NCBI GenBank assembly: GCA_934728255.1
Contig: CAKVEC010000006.1
Coordinates: forward strand, 1 to 64,000
Source of the DNA: an uncultured Bacteroidales bacterium
GTDB lineage: Bacteria > Bacteroidota > Bacteroidia > Bacteroidales > Paludibacteraceae
DNA length: 64,000 bases
Direction: 5' to 3'
The notes beneath the pieces are model-generated. The model was given only the letters and a program-made list of their open reading frames with translations. It ran no database searches and was not told the origin of the DNA. The translations under genes and the position numbers were made by a program. Below, one piece after another: positions 16,257 through 24,595 of the stretch. Position 1 is the first letter of the stretch. Every line of letters begins with the position of its first letter.

Positions 16257-17270
16257 ATGGAAACAGAATACTATCACCAAATCGCCCGGCAATACTTCCG
16301 TGGAGAGGCTTCTCCGGCACAGGAAACGGAACTCAATGACTGGTTGCTGGTGTCCGAAGAAAATCGGCAATTGTTTGCTTCGTGGCAGGCGGAATGGCAT
16401 CAACAAGCCCTTATTGAACCTTCTCACAAAGCATCTGCTGCTTGGGAAAAAATGCAAACAAAGATGAAACTTGTGGAGCATCGTCAGTTACACTCACGGC
16501 GAACCTCATACCATTATCTGTGGTATTCTGCTGCCGCAGTGGCATTGTTGCTCGTAGGTGTCGCATTGTGGCTGTTGCGTCCTGCTTCCAACGATACGCC
16601 AATATATGCTGCTTCGGATAGTAAGCAGCATACCAATGTGTCTGCGGATCATCAGGACACCGTGTGGAAATTCTGTACAGCGGAAAAGAGTGAACCCATA
16701 TCCACTCTTGCTGGACAGCAGCAGACTCTTGCATTGCCGGACGGATCGGTTGTGATGATGGAGGGTGAGACGACCATAGCCTATGATTTCGGAACCAATA
16801 AGCGGCAGGTGGCTTTTTCCGGAAAAGCCGAGTTTGAGGTGGCAAAAGATGCCGCACGCCCGTTTATAGTCAGGGTGGACGAATATAGTATCACGGTTAC
16901 CGGTACTCATTTTACATTATTCGCCATGCCCGGTGAATGGCAGTACATCATTTCTTTGCAAGAAGGTTCGGTGAAAGTCGGCTACAAGACCGATACGATC
17001 TTGATGTCGCCAAGCGAGACGCTGCGTTTCTACCCGAAGAAAGAGAAGTTCATGTACGATATAAACGGCTTGTTAGGTAATGTGTTGCAGCAACTGGAGG
17101 CTATATACAATGTCCGTTTTGTCCTTGCCGACAAGAGCCTTGCCGATGAACCGATGTACTATGCTGCGGAGGTGGGAACTACTATCGATGAGATTATGGA
17201 TGCCTTGCAGACATTGCTTCCTGTTACTATTCAGCGAAAGGGCACTACTTATACTATCTCTCGCAAGTGA
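16257..17270 (+). CDS. FecR-family anti-sigma factor
   Basis: 337 residues. The N-terminal cytoplasmic zone (~1-85) starts METEYYHQIARQYFRGEASP and would hold the sigma factor. One membrane helix lies at ~90-110 (YSAAAVALLLVGVALWLL). The periplasmic FecR domain follows (ALPDGSVVMMEGETTIAYDF, FSGKAEFEVAKDA, ITVTGTHF), and then a C-terminal STN-like DUF4974 domain (LLGNVLQQLEAIYNVRF). The stop overlaps the next gene's GTG start (GTGA), so the two are translationally coupled. Confidence 0.93.
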   Translation: METEYYHQIARQYFRGEASPAQETELNDWLLVSEENRQLFASWQAEWHQQALIEPSHKASAAWEKMQTKMKLVEHRQLHSRRTSYHYLWYSAAAVALLLVGVALWLLRPASNDTPIYAASDSKQHTNVSADHQDTVWKFCTAEKSEPISTLAGQQQTLALPDGSVVMMEGETTIAYDFGTNKRQVAFSGKAEFEVAKDAARPFIVRVDEYSITVTGTHFTLFAMPGEWQYIISLQEGSVKVGYKTDTILMSPSETLRFYPKKEKFMYDINGLLGNVLQQLEAIYNVRFVLADKSLADEPMYYAAEVGTTIDEIMDALQTLLPVTIQRKGTTYTISRK

Positions 17271-18235
17271 AAAAGTGGTGTTGCATACTGCTTGCCTTTG
17301 GGGCATTTTGCACTTCGAAAGCCGAAGTCTTTGAGCGTACCTATGAGCATGCACCTCTATATGAGGTTTTGCAGGACATTGAACATACGTTTGGTGTGTC
17401 TTTTATGTATCGCCCGTCGGATATTGCCAATGCACCGGAAATAACAGACACGTTCCATAGCAATGACTATGAAGCAATACTCAAAAAAATCCTTCCGCCT
17501 ACAATACAATGTATTCGCAAGAAGTCTATTCTTGTATTGGTAAAGCGGGCGGCAAAGCAAGAGGTTAGAAAAGCACTAACCATACCCCCTCAGGCGAAAA
17601 TCACTACGCCTTCATTTCCTGTTGCAGACACTGTTGAACGGAAAGTAAGCCAAGAACCGCTTATTCCTATAGAGTATCTGCGCCCTAATACTCTTATTTG
17701 CGTGCATATCGACCCGCGGAAGATAGAGCCGTTCAACCCCGACATAATGCGTCCCGTTGCCGCACCTACGCCCGTTGGCAAGCCCATTGCACACGCTTTC
17801 GTGCCCTCTGTCTCCATTGGATATGGCTCACAACTGCAAACTCGGATAGACTTGCTCTACCGATTGCGCTTCAAGCAGTATTGGGCTTTCAGTGCAGGTC
17901 TTAATGCGGATTATACGATGTCGCCGCAAAACAATTCTGCGGCACACGAAATCGGACTCGGATTACCGCTCAACTTCCATTATATCCGCCCCTTCCATTC
18001 TACGATTCCCCATCTCACAGGCTGGCAGACCACTATTGGCTTTATGCCCTATTTCCCGGTTGCGCATTGGGGTGGCACCATCACCACAATCGGAGTGGAC
18101 TTGGTTCCTTCTGTCGGCTTGAACCTTCTTTTCGATAATACCAAAATTCTCGGACTTTACGGGCAGTGTTCTGCATTGAACGGTGTGCCTTGGTCTATAG
18201 GTGTCCGCTTCTCCTATATCATCGGCGACAAATAA
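17267..18235 (+). CDS. STN-domain signalling protein with a small outer-membrane-barrel-like C-terminus
   Basis: 322 residues from a GTG overlapping the FecR stop. Signal peptide MKKWCCILLAFGAFCTSKA. Residues ~22-95 form a secretin/TonB short N-terminal (STN) domain (YEHAPLYEVLQDIEHTFGVS, FHSNDYEAILKKI). A proline-rich linker (~100-170) leads to a strand-rich ~140-residue region (SVSIGYGSQLQTRIDLLYRL ... WSIGVRFSYIIGDK) with alternating aromatic residues and an even-length C-terminal strand, as in small outer-membrane barrels. In classic ECF/FecR systems the STN domain belongs to a 22-strand TonB receptor; here it is joined to a much smaller barrel and no TonB plug is visible. Confidence 0.75.
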   Translation: MKKWCCILLAFGAFCTSKAEVFERTYEHAPLYEVLQDIEHTFGVSFMYRPSDIANAPEITDTFHSNDYEAILKKILPPTIQCIRKKSILVLVKRAAKQEVRKALTIPPQAKITTPSFPVADTVERKVSQEPLIPIEYLRPNTLICVHIDPRKIEPFNPDIMRPVAAPTPVGKPIAHAFVPSVSIGYGSQLQTRIDLLYRLRFKQYWAFSAGLNADYTMSPQNNSAAHEIGLGLPLNFHYIRPFHSTIPHLTGWQTTIGFMPYFPVAHWGGTITTIGVDLVPSVGLNLLFDNTKILGLYGQCSALNGVPWSIGVRFSYIIGDK

Positions 18236-18342
18236 TTCCAAAAAATACATATACCGAGGTTGCATTTCATCTCGTATGGTTGTTTTAGGTATGTAGGGCA
18301 AGAGAAAACCCATTAGAAGTACTAACTAAAACTACTGCAAAG

Positions 18343-19485
18343 ATGAAAGTATTATTTGTAATTGATGATTATGCCACTTCCAACAACGGAACCAGTATCA
18401 GTGGTCAACGTTTTGTCAGCGAACTGCGCCGTCAGGGGCACGAAGTGCGTGTTATGTCCACTATAGGAGACGGGTGCGCAAAAGTAGATTATGTATTGCA
18501 AGAACGCCATATCTATCCGTTTGACAGTCTGATACACAGTTATGGTTTCCATTTCGCCAAAACGGATAAGACCATTATGCGCAAGGCAATTGGTTGGTGC
18601 GATGTAGTGCATTTTATGATGCCTTTTGGTATCACTTATTTCGGCAAACAGATAGCAGACGAACTTGGCAAACCGGCAACCGTGGCATTTCATATCCAGC
18701 CCGAGAACGTCCTTTCGGGGGCTAACCTCGGCAAAGTGCGTTGGCTGGTAAACCTCACCTACCGCCTCTGGTGGAAATATATCTATTCACGGTTTGAGCA
18801 TATCCATTGCCCTTCCGAGTTTATGCGCGATACGCTGAAGGCACACGGCTACACAGGTGACATTCGCGCTATCAGCAACGGCATTGCAAGTGATTTTACC
18901 TATCATAAGACCGCCCGTACTGCTTTCCCGCAAGATGCCATTGTTATTACCATGATTGGGCGTCTTGCCCACGAGAAACGGCAAGACCTTATCATTGAGG
19001 CGGCAAAGCGCAGCAAGTATGCCGACCGTATCCAACTGGTCTTTGCGGGCAACGGACCGCTCAAGGAAGACTATATCCGCCAATCCCAAGGGCTGGCACA
19101 CCCTATCGTCTTCGGCTATTATACCAAAGAGCAGTTGCTGGATATACTCGGGCAAACCGATCTGTATGTCCATGCGTCGGATATGGAGTCGGAAGCCATC
19201 GCATGTATCGAAGCCTTTGCAATCGGTTTGGTACCTATTATCTCGGATAGTAAAGATTCTGCCACCAAGCAGTTCGCTTTGGACGACCGCAGTCTGTTTG
19301 AGGCGGGCAATGCAGATAGTCTGGCGCAACGTATAGACTACTGGTTAGACCACCTCGATGAGAAAGCCACTATGGAAAAAGCCTATGCCCGCCACGCCGA
19401 GAATTATCGTTTGGATGCGTGTGTGTTGCGTTTCTCGCATATGCTGCAAACGGCGATTCTTATGCAATCGGATTACACAAAATAA
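18343..19485 (+). CDS. GT4-family glycosyltransferase
   Basis: 380 residues, GT-B fold, cytoplasmic or peripheral at the membrane. The N-terminal Rossmann half begins MKVLFVIDDYATSNNGTSIS with the glycine-rich acceptor loop. The C-terminal donor half has VITMIGRLAHEKRQDLIIEA, LVFAGNGPLKEDY and the E-x7-E-type motif SDMESEAIACIEAFAIGLVP. It would move a sugar from a nucleotide donor to a lipid or glycan; the exact acceptor is unknown. The gap of 107 bp to the preceding gene shows no clear promoter. Confidence 0.88.
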   Translation: MKVLFVIDDYATSNNGTSISGQRFVSELRRQGHEVRVMSTIGDGCAKVDYVLQERHIYPFDSLIHSYGFHFAKTDKTIMRKAIGWCDVVHFMMPFGITYFGKQIADELGKPATVAFHIQPENVLSGANLGKVRWLVNLTYRLWWKYIYSRFEHIHCPSEFMRDTLKAHGYTGDIRAISNGIASDFTYHKTARTAFPQDAIVITMIGRLAHEKRQDLIIEAAKRSKYADRIQLVFAGNGPLKEDYIRQSQGLAHPIVFGYYTKEQLLDILGQTDLYVHASDMESEAIACIEAFAIGLVPIISDSKDSATKQFALDDRSLFEAGNADSLAQRIDYWLDHLDEKATMEKAYARHAENYRLDACVLRFSHMLQTAILMQSDYTK

Positions 19486-19519
19486 GAGACCACCCAACAA
19501 GTAAGTTAGACAGTCTCTT
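19484..19519. terminator. Possible convergent terminator
   Basis: AAGAGAC at 19484-19490 and GTCTCTT at 19513-19519 form 7-bp arms around a long loop between two convergent genes, the glycosyltransferase and the foldase. Weak stem, no strong U-run. Confidence 0.35.
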
Positions 19520-19545
19520 ATCAGTATGTGTTATGTTATTTCTTT

Positions 19546-21555
19546 TTATTGGAAGTTGGCGCGGTTATCTTTTACCTCCGCTTTCTCTTCCATCAGCGAG
19601 ATAGCCTGATAGGGCAGGCTGTAGGCATAGCGCGAAATCAACATATTCTTTTCCTGCTCTGCGTTGAACTCGCCTTCTGCAGTGGTCTTAGTGCCGGTTT
19701 TGAGTACATATACACCCATATTGCCTTTCAGGGGTTCGCTCAGTGTATTGTCGTTCATAGCCAGAGCCGCGCCGATGATAGCGGGTTCTGCACCTTCATT
19801 GCCGAAACGATAGTCAGCAAGCGACACTTTCTCGGCGGTTTTGACAGATGTACCGGTGATAGCAGCGGCAGCATCCAACGACTCTACGCCTGCGAGTTTG
19901 TCTGCAATGTATTTTGCTTTGGCGTTGTTGGTAGCCTCGAAGGTCAGTTCTGCACGTACTGCGTCCAGCGAGCGGTACTCTTTGTCGTTCACCTCGGTCA
20001 GGACAGCCACTACAAACTTGTCGCCACACTCAAATACATCGCTCACTTGTCCCTCTTTTGCCTCGAAAGCCCAACGCACGATAGGACGGCTTGATTTCAG
20101 TTCGCCTACTTTCTCTGTGGTAGCCTGCAGGTTGTATTGCGGGGTCAGGTTCATTCCCTCTTCTGTGGCTGCTTTGCGGAAAGCCTCTTCGTTTGCCGAG
20201 TTGGCTGCAATGAACTGTTTTGCGCGGTTGTAGATTATAGAGTAGGTCTTGCTTGACGGGGTAACCTCACGTGCGAGGATAGCCAGTTTCACTTTCGGGG
20301 TAGCAGGGCTCATATCCATAATCTCGAAGGTCTGCTCGCCCATACCTTGTTTAACGGTGAAGCGACCGCCCTTCTTGCCTGCGAAAGCCTGTTCAGCAAT
20401 GTTCTTCGGCAGGTCGGTAGCGGTAAACCAACCGAGTTCCTGATCTTCCTGTCCCTCACCGGCAATGGCTTTCAGTTCTACGGAGTCAGCCACCGAGTAA
20501 CCGCTCTTCATAATACGTGCCATCGAGTAGGTGTTGTTTTCGAAGAGGATATCGGTCGTGTTGCCGGTCTTTGCCCCTGCACCGAAAGCGAACTCCTTGT
20601 ATTGGGCAGGTACGGTTTCTGCCGAGTAGTCGCGTCCGTCGTATGGAATGTCGGAGTTGGTGTTTACTACCAAAGTAACATCGTCTGCGGTACGGAACTC
20701 GTCCTGCAAACGCTCCATCATATTCTTAGCGTCGGTCATATCCTGTTCCGATGGTTCGATGGGGAACGAGATGTATGCAATGGCGCGGTTGGGCGTTTGT
20801 TTGTAGAGTGCCTTGTGCTGTTTGTAGAGTTTCTTTAGGTCGCTCTCGCTCACCGATACCAGGCTGTCTGCTACGGTGAAATACGGTTGCATCACGTATT
20901 CTACGCTCACGCTGTTTTGGCGTGCTTCGAACGCATATTTTGCATCCAGCGAGTTAGCCTTGATAAGGCTTTGTACAAGGTTGGTGTATTTCTCCTGCAT
21001 GTAGGTCAGACGCACGGCATTCTCCCAATACATCCAGTACGATTTAGCCTGTTTGAGGTTAGCCGCCTGTTCAGGGTCGTCCACATCCTGCTCGATGGAG
21101 TTGAGGAACTGCACCAATGCTGCACGGTTGAATTGACCGTTCTGGTCATAGAAAGCACGGCGGCTGCGGATCAGTTGGTGAGGGTTCTCACCAATGCAGA
21201 GTTGGCTCAACTCGTCAGCGGTGATGTCCATACCGATTCTCTCTGCCTGTGCGCGGAGGGTGTAGTCCATCAGCATCATCTGCCAAACCTGGTTACGGAT
21301 CTGAGCAGTCATCTCCTCGTCGAAATCGGTACGCCCGGTCTCTATTTTGTACACGTCTGTCAGTTGGTCTTTGGCAGCCTCATACTCGGTGTAGTGGATG
21401 TCCTGTCCCTCGATGGTAGCCACGTTTTCGCGGCTGCGATTGAAGAACGAACTACCCGAATTGAGGAAATCGCCCATAATAAATGCTAACATAGCGAGAC
21501 CCACAATGGTGATGAGTAGTGCGCCATGGTTACGAATCTTTTGTAAACTTGCCAT
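19546..21555 (-). CDS. Periplasmic peptidyl-prolyl isomerase / SurA-N domain foldase (PpiD-like)
   Basis: 669 residues from the ATG at 21555 (MASLQKIRNHGALLITIVGL). The open frame extends to 21657 but includes the promoter, so the upstream ATG is rejected. One N-terminal membrane anchor (ALLITIVGLAMLAFIMGDFL) is followed by a SurA_N-type helical chaperone domain (~50-250). The central parvulin-like region contains GWFTATDLPKNIAEQAFAGK, and a second SurA-like segment lies at ~470-600 (APIVRW-like SRPIVRWAFEAKEGQVSDVF). It assists folding of exported outer-membrane proteins. It is monocistronic on the minus strand. Confidence 0.88.
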   Translation of the reverse strand: MASLQKIRNHGALLITIVGLAMLAFIMGDFLNSGSSFFNRSRENVATIEGQDIHYTEYEAAKDQLTDVYKIETGRTDFDEEMTAQIRNQVWQMMLMDYTLRAQAERIGMDITADELSQLCIGENPHQLIRSRRAFYDQNGQFNRAALVQFLNSIEQDVDDPEQAANLKQAKSYWMYWENAVRLTYMQEKYTNLVQSLIKANSLDAKYAFEARQNSVSVEYVMQPYFTVADSLVSVSESDLKKLYKQHKALYKQTPNRAIAYISFPIEPSEQDMTDAKNMMERLQDEFRTADDVTLVVNTNSDIPYDGRDYSAETVPAQYKEFAFGAGAKTGNTTDILFENNTYSMARIMKSGYSVADSVELKAIAGEGQEDQELGWFTATDLPKNIAEQAFAGKKGGRFTVKQGMGEQTFEIMDMSPATPKVKLAILAREVTPSSKTYSIIYNRAKQFIAANSANEEAFRKAATEEGMNLTPQYNLQATTEKVGELKSSRPIVRWAFEAKEGQVSDVFECGDKFVVAVLTEVNDKEYRSLDAVRAELTFEATNNAKAKYIADKLAGVESLDAAAAITGTSVKTAEKVSLADYRFGNEGAEPAIIGAALAMNDNTLSEPLKGNMGVYVLKTGTKTTAEGEFNAEQEKNMLISRYAYSLPYQAISLMEEKAEVKDNRANFQ

Positions 21556-21627
21556 AATATCTTTTGTGTTTTTATATTTCCGAAAGTGTGCAACAGGTAT
21601 GTCTGATACGCATTGCAAAGCAGGGTG

Positions 21628-21658
21628 CAAAGTTACAAACATTTTTCGAAATACCAAA
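21628..21658 (-). promoter_or_regulatory. Promoter of the PpiD-like gene
   Basis: Minus strand: TTTG (21658-21655), 19 bp, TAACTTTG (21635-21628), about 70 bp before the ATG at 21555. It decides the start choice. Confidence 0.7.
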
Positions 21659-21778
21659 ATTTTATATCCTTTTCTTTACCAAAAGATGAAAAAGAGGGAA
21701 TACAAAATGAATAATATGCAGGATAGGGGATTTGCTTAAAGTGTATAAAAGCGCATAAAAACTGCATATCTTCTAATT

Positions 21779-21844
21779 CTTTCTACGTCCTTTCTACGTC
21801 CTTTCTACGTCCTTTCTACGTCTTTTCTACGTCTTTTCTACGTA
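21779..21844. repeat. 11-bp tandem repeat, six units
   Basis: CTTTCTACGTC four times, then TTTTCTACGTC and TTTTCTACGTA, perfectly in phase. The same unit occurs three times at 61482-61514, in both cases preceded by GTGTATA and followed by a CGTAATnG-like end. It lies in the 563-bp gap between the foldase and the AraC gene; the remaining sequence (21845-22118) has no gene, hairpin or promoter I can support. Confidence 0.9.
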
Positions 21845-22118
21845 ATGGGTATTGGATGTGTCTTGCCCTGTTATATCCTAAATCAGGTTGACTGTTTTTG
21901 CTGTTAGTACGGAATTAAGTTGACTCTTGGTTAAACATAGTCCGAGGAGAGGTTGATCTTATCAAAGCCAAATCGCAAAAATGATATGCTCTATGCTCCA
22001 TATCGCCCCATACAAAGCGCGGGTCTTTTCGTCTTTCGTTATAATGAAGTTTGTTAAATTATTCAAAATGTCATAACATAACCATTCCCGCTTCATAGAT
22101 AATGTAACAGTGCATTTG

Positions 22119-23012
22119 TCAGTTCTTGCATATGTACGCCTTGCGGAATTGTCTGGGAGATATGCCTTCATACTTACTAAAGAAAGTAGAGAAATGGTGC
22201 ACGCTGCTGAAGCCGAGGTCGTAGGCGATGTCGGATATACTGAGGTCGGAACCCAAGAGCAGACTTTTGGCTTGCAGGTAACGCAGTTGCTGCTGGTACT
22301 GTGCGGGTGAGATACCTGTTACCTCTTTGAACATACTGCGGAACCATGTGTATCCCATGCCCAGTTCCTGCGCAATCTGTTCAGGCGATACATTTTGTCC
22401 GATGTACATTTTCATTTTGTTCTTGGCTTGGTCGATCTTGTCGGATATGGCAGAACTCTCGTAGGGGGTTGCGTTCTGGCGATAGACGACGATGCCGAGG
22501 ATATGCAGTACGATACTCGAGATGAGCAGTTGAAATCCTTTTTTTTCAAACTGTGCTTCACGTAGTACCTCGGTATAGAAAGAGGCAATGTTTATGTCAT
22601 TTCCTATAAATACAATAGGACGATCGGGGCTAAAAAAGCCTTTTTGTACACGCTCGTCGATGTACCGCCCACGGAATCCGATCCAATACTCTTTCCAGCC
22701 GGTTTCTTTGCAGGGTGCATAGTTGTGCCATTCGCCGGGGAATAGCAATAGCATAGTACCTGCTTTGACAACGGTTTTGGCACAATGGGCAGACTCGAAC
22801 CAGCCTTCTCCCTCTACAATATATACCATTTGATATTCCCGCAAAACACGCCCTTTCAGTTTGTTGAAATAGTAATCGTTGGGATGTACACCTTCGGGCG
22901 GGTAGTCGTGTCCGCGCGGAATGGTCTGATGTCCTGCCGTAGTGCAAACGATTCCCCATTCTTCATCTTGCTGCGAGATGGGCATGTAGTGCATTTCTTT
23001 ACTTTTTTCCAT
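22119..23012 (-). CDS. AraC-family transcriptional regulator of the rhamnose/PUL operon
   Basis: 297 residues. The N-terminal cupin sensor domain (~20-160) contains EGEGWFESAHCAKTVVKAGT and FPGEWHNYAP. Two C-terminal helix-turn-helix units follow: ISPEQIAQELGMGYTWFRSM-like (VSPEQIAQELGMGYTWFRSM) and the AraC signature LLLGSDLSISDIAYDLGFSS with FSTFFSKYEGISPRQFRKA. It is transcribed divergently from rhaB, so it is most likely the rhamnose-responsive activator (functional equivalent of RhaR). Its promoter overlaps candidate AraC direct repeats at 23071-23100, suggesting autoregulation. Confidence 0.92.
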   Translation of the reverse strand: MEKSKEMHYMPISQQDEEWGIVCTTAGHQTIPRGHDYPPEGVHPNDYYFNKLKGRVLREYQMVYIVEGEGWFESAHCAKTVVKAGTMLLLFPGEWHNYAPCKETGWKEYWIGFRGRYIDERVQKGFFSPDRPIVFIGNDINIASFYTEVLREAQFEKKGFQLLISSIVLHILGIVVYRQNATPYESSAISDKIDQAKNKMKMYIGQNVSPEQIAQELGMGYTWFRSMFKEVTGISPAQYQQQLRYLQAKSLLLGSDLSISDIAYDLGFSSVHHFSTFFSKYEGISPRQFRKAYICKN

Positions 23013-23070
23013 AAAAAACGGGTGTATTTATATGTTATAAAACATGTTTGTGAGTGAGTTTTGAAATTTG

Positions 23071-23100
23071 TGTCAAAATTAGTACCTTTTTTGTCAATAT
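23071..23100. promoter_or_regulatory. Candidate AraC operator: two direct repeats 21 bp apart
   Basis: TGTCAAAAT at 23071-23079 and TGTCAATAT at 23092-23100: 8 of 9 bases match and the spacing is two helical turns, as expected for AraC-family sites. They lie upstream of the rhaB -7 element and over the regulator's own promoter. Confidence 0.55.
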
Positions 23101-23105
23101 GCAAA
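23074..23105 (-). promoter_or_regulatory. Promoter of the AraC regulator gene
   Basis: Minus strand: TTTG (23105-23102), 20 bp, TAATTTTG (23081-23074). Confidence 0.7.
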
Positions 23106-23129
23106 TATGTATGTAATTTTTTTGCTGTA

Positions 23130-23137
23130 CTTTTGCA
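23130..23137 (+). promoter_or_regulatory. -7 element of the rhaB promoter
   Basis: TACTTTTG about 30 bp before the rhaB ATG; no TTG/TTTG is found at the expected -33 distance. A weak -33 fits activation by the divergent AraC protein. Confidence 0.6.
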
Positions 23138-23167
23138 CTCGAAATCAAAAAACACACGATACATACC

Positions 23168-24595
23168 ATGAAACACCATTTCATAGGCATAGATTTAGGT
23201 GCAACCAGCGGAAGAGTTGTTTTGGTTAGTTTGGATCGGTGTGAGGGGAATATGTCTCACATCGGAATGGAAGTGCTTCGCCGTTTTGATAATCCGATTA
23301 TCAAAACGGGCGAACACTTTTATTGGGACCTTTATGCGCTATGGTCGGAGATTAAAGAGGGTTTGCGCAGTGCGGCAGAATTAGGGATACATATTGATTC
23401 GATAGGTGTGGATACATGGGGGGTGGATGTCGTGTGGATAGGTAAGGACGGGACAATTCTCGGTCAGCCGATTGCTTATAGAGACCCATATACGCGAGGT
23501 GTTCCCGAAAAGGTGTTTGCTCATGTGTCGCGCCACGAGTTGTATCGCCTTACCGGCATTCAGACATTGGATTTTAATACGTTGTTTCAACTCCATGCGC
23601 AGAATGAGAGCGGTTTTGCTCCAAAGGAGGCGGCAGCGAAGATGCTGTTTATGCCCGATGCAATCAGTTACCTGCTGACAGGCGAGACGGTTTGCGAATA
23701 TACGGCATTGAGTACCTCTAATATGATGAACGCGTGTACGCGTGAGATAGACGACGAGTTGCTTCGCTTGGTAGGAATGGATGAGACAATGCTCGGGCGG
23801 TATGTGCACCCCGGGCAGCGTATCGGCAATCTCTCGGAAAGTGTGCAAGCCGAGACGGGATTAGGTGCAGTGCCGGTGATCGCCGTGGCGGGGCATGATA
23901 CGGGTAGTGCGGTAGCCGCCGTACCTGCAGAGGATGAAGATTTTGCTTATTTGAGTTCGGGAACATGGAGTCTGATGGGGGTGGAGTTGCCTGAGCCGAT
24001 TTTGACGGAAGAGAGCGAGAAAGAGAATTTTACCAATGAGGGAGGTATAGACGGTACGGTACGATACCTGAAGAATATAACGGGTATGTGGCTGTTGGAA
24101 CAATGCCGCAAGCAATGGAAAGCGGAGGGCAAAGATTATGCCTACCCGCAAATTATCGATATGGCGGAAAAGGCTATTGCGGCGAAACGCTATGCGGTGA
24201 TAAACCCCGATGATACCTCTTTGGCAAGCCCGACGCGTATGGTGGACGCTATTGCGGCATTGGCAGGGCGAGAGATGGCGGCCGATGAGACGATGGCAAC
24301 CATCTTTATGAGTTTGGCTAACCGCTATGCGCAGGTGTTTGTACGACTGCAGCAACTGACGGGCAAGACGCTGAAATGTTTGCACGTAATAGGCGGTGGT
24401 GCGCAGAACGAACTGCTCAACCAACTGACTGCCAATGCGGTAGGTGTACCTGTGATAGCAGGTCCGACGGAGGCTACCGTAATAGGCAATGCAATGATAC
24501 AGGCGCAGGCAATGGGTGTGGTGAAAAACCTCGCAGAAATACGCAGGATTATCCGCCAATCCGTGGAATTGAAAACATTTAACCCTCAATTATAA
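23168..24595 (+). CDS. rhaB: L-rhamnulokinase
   Basis: 475 residues, cytoplasmic. Phosphorylates L-rhamnulose with ATP. FGGY kinase fold: HHFIGIDLGATSGRVVLVSL (N-terminal phosphate motif), VDTWGVDVVWIG (substrate and catalytic region), VAGHDTGSAVAAVP, YLSSGTWSLMGVEL, and the adenosine motif CLHVIGGGAQNELLNQLTAN. First gene of the operon; the stop overlaps the next ATG (TAATG). Gene order kinase, isomerase, transporter, aldolase supports the assignment over other FGGY sugar kinases. Confidence 0.95.
   Translation: MKHHFIGIDLGATSGRVVLVSLDRCEGNMSHIGMEVLRRFDNPIIKTGEHFYWDLYALWSEIKEGLRSAAELGIHIDSIGVDTWGVDVVWIGKDGTILGQPIAYRDPYTRGVPEKVFAHVSRHELYRLTGIQTLDFNTLFQLHAQNESGFAPKEAAAKMLFMPDAISYLLTGETVCEYTALSTSNMMNACTREIDDELLRLVGMDETMLGRYVHPGQRIGNLSESVQAETGLGAVPVIAVAGHDTGSAVAAVPAEDEDFAYLSSGTWSLMGVELPEPILTEESEKENFTNEGGIDGTVRYLKNITGMWLLEQCRKQWKAEGKDYAYPQIIDMAEKAIAAKRYAVINPDDTSLASPTRMVDAIAALAGREMAADETMATIFMSLANRYAQVFVRLQQLTGKTLKCLHVIGGGAQNELLNQLTANAVGVPVIAGPTEATVIGNAMIQAQAMGVVKNLAEIRRIIRQSVELKTFNPQL

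Noticed and set aside
21845..22118. Small gene in the gap before the AraC stop
   Set aside because: Only short frames without start context or recognisable pattern.
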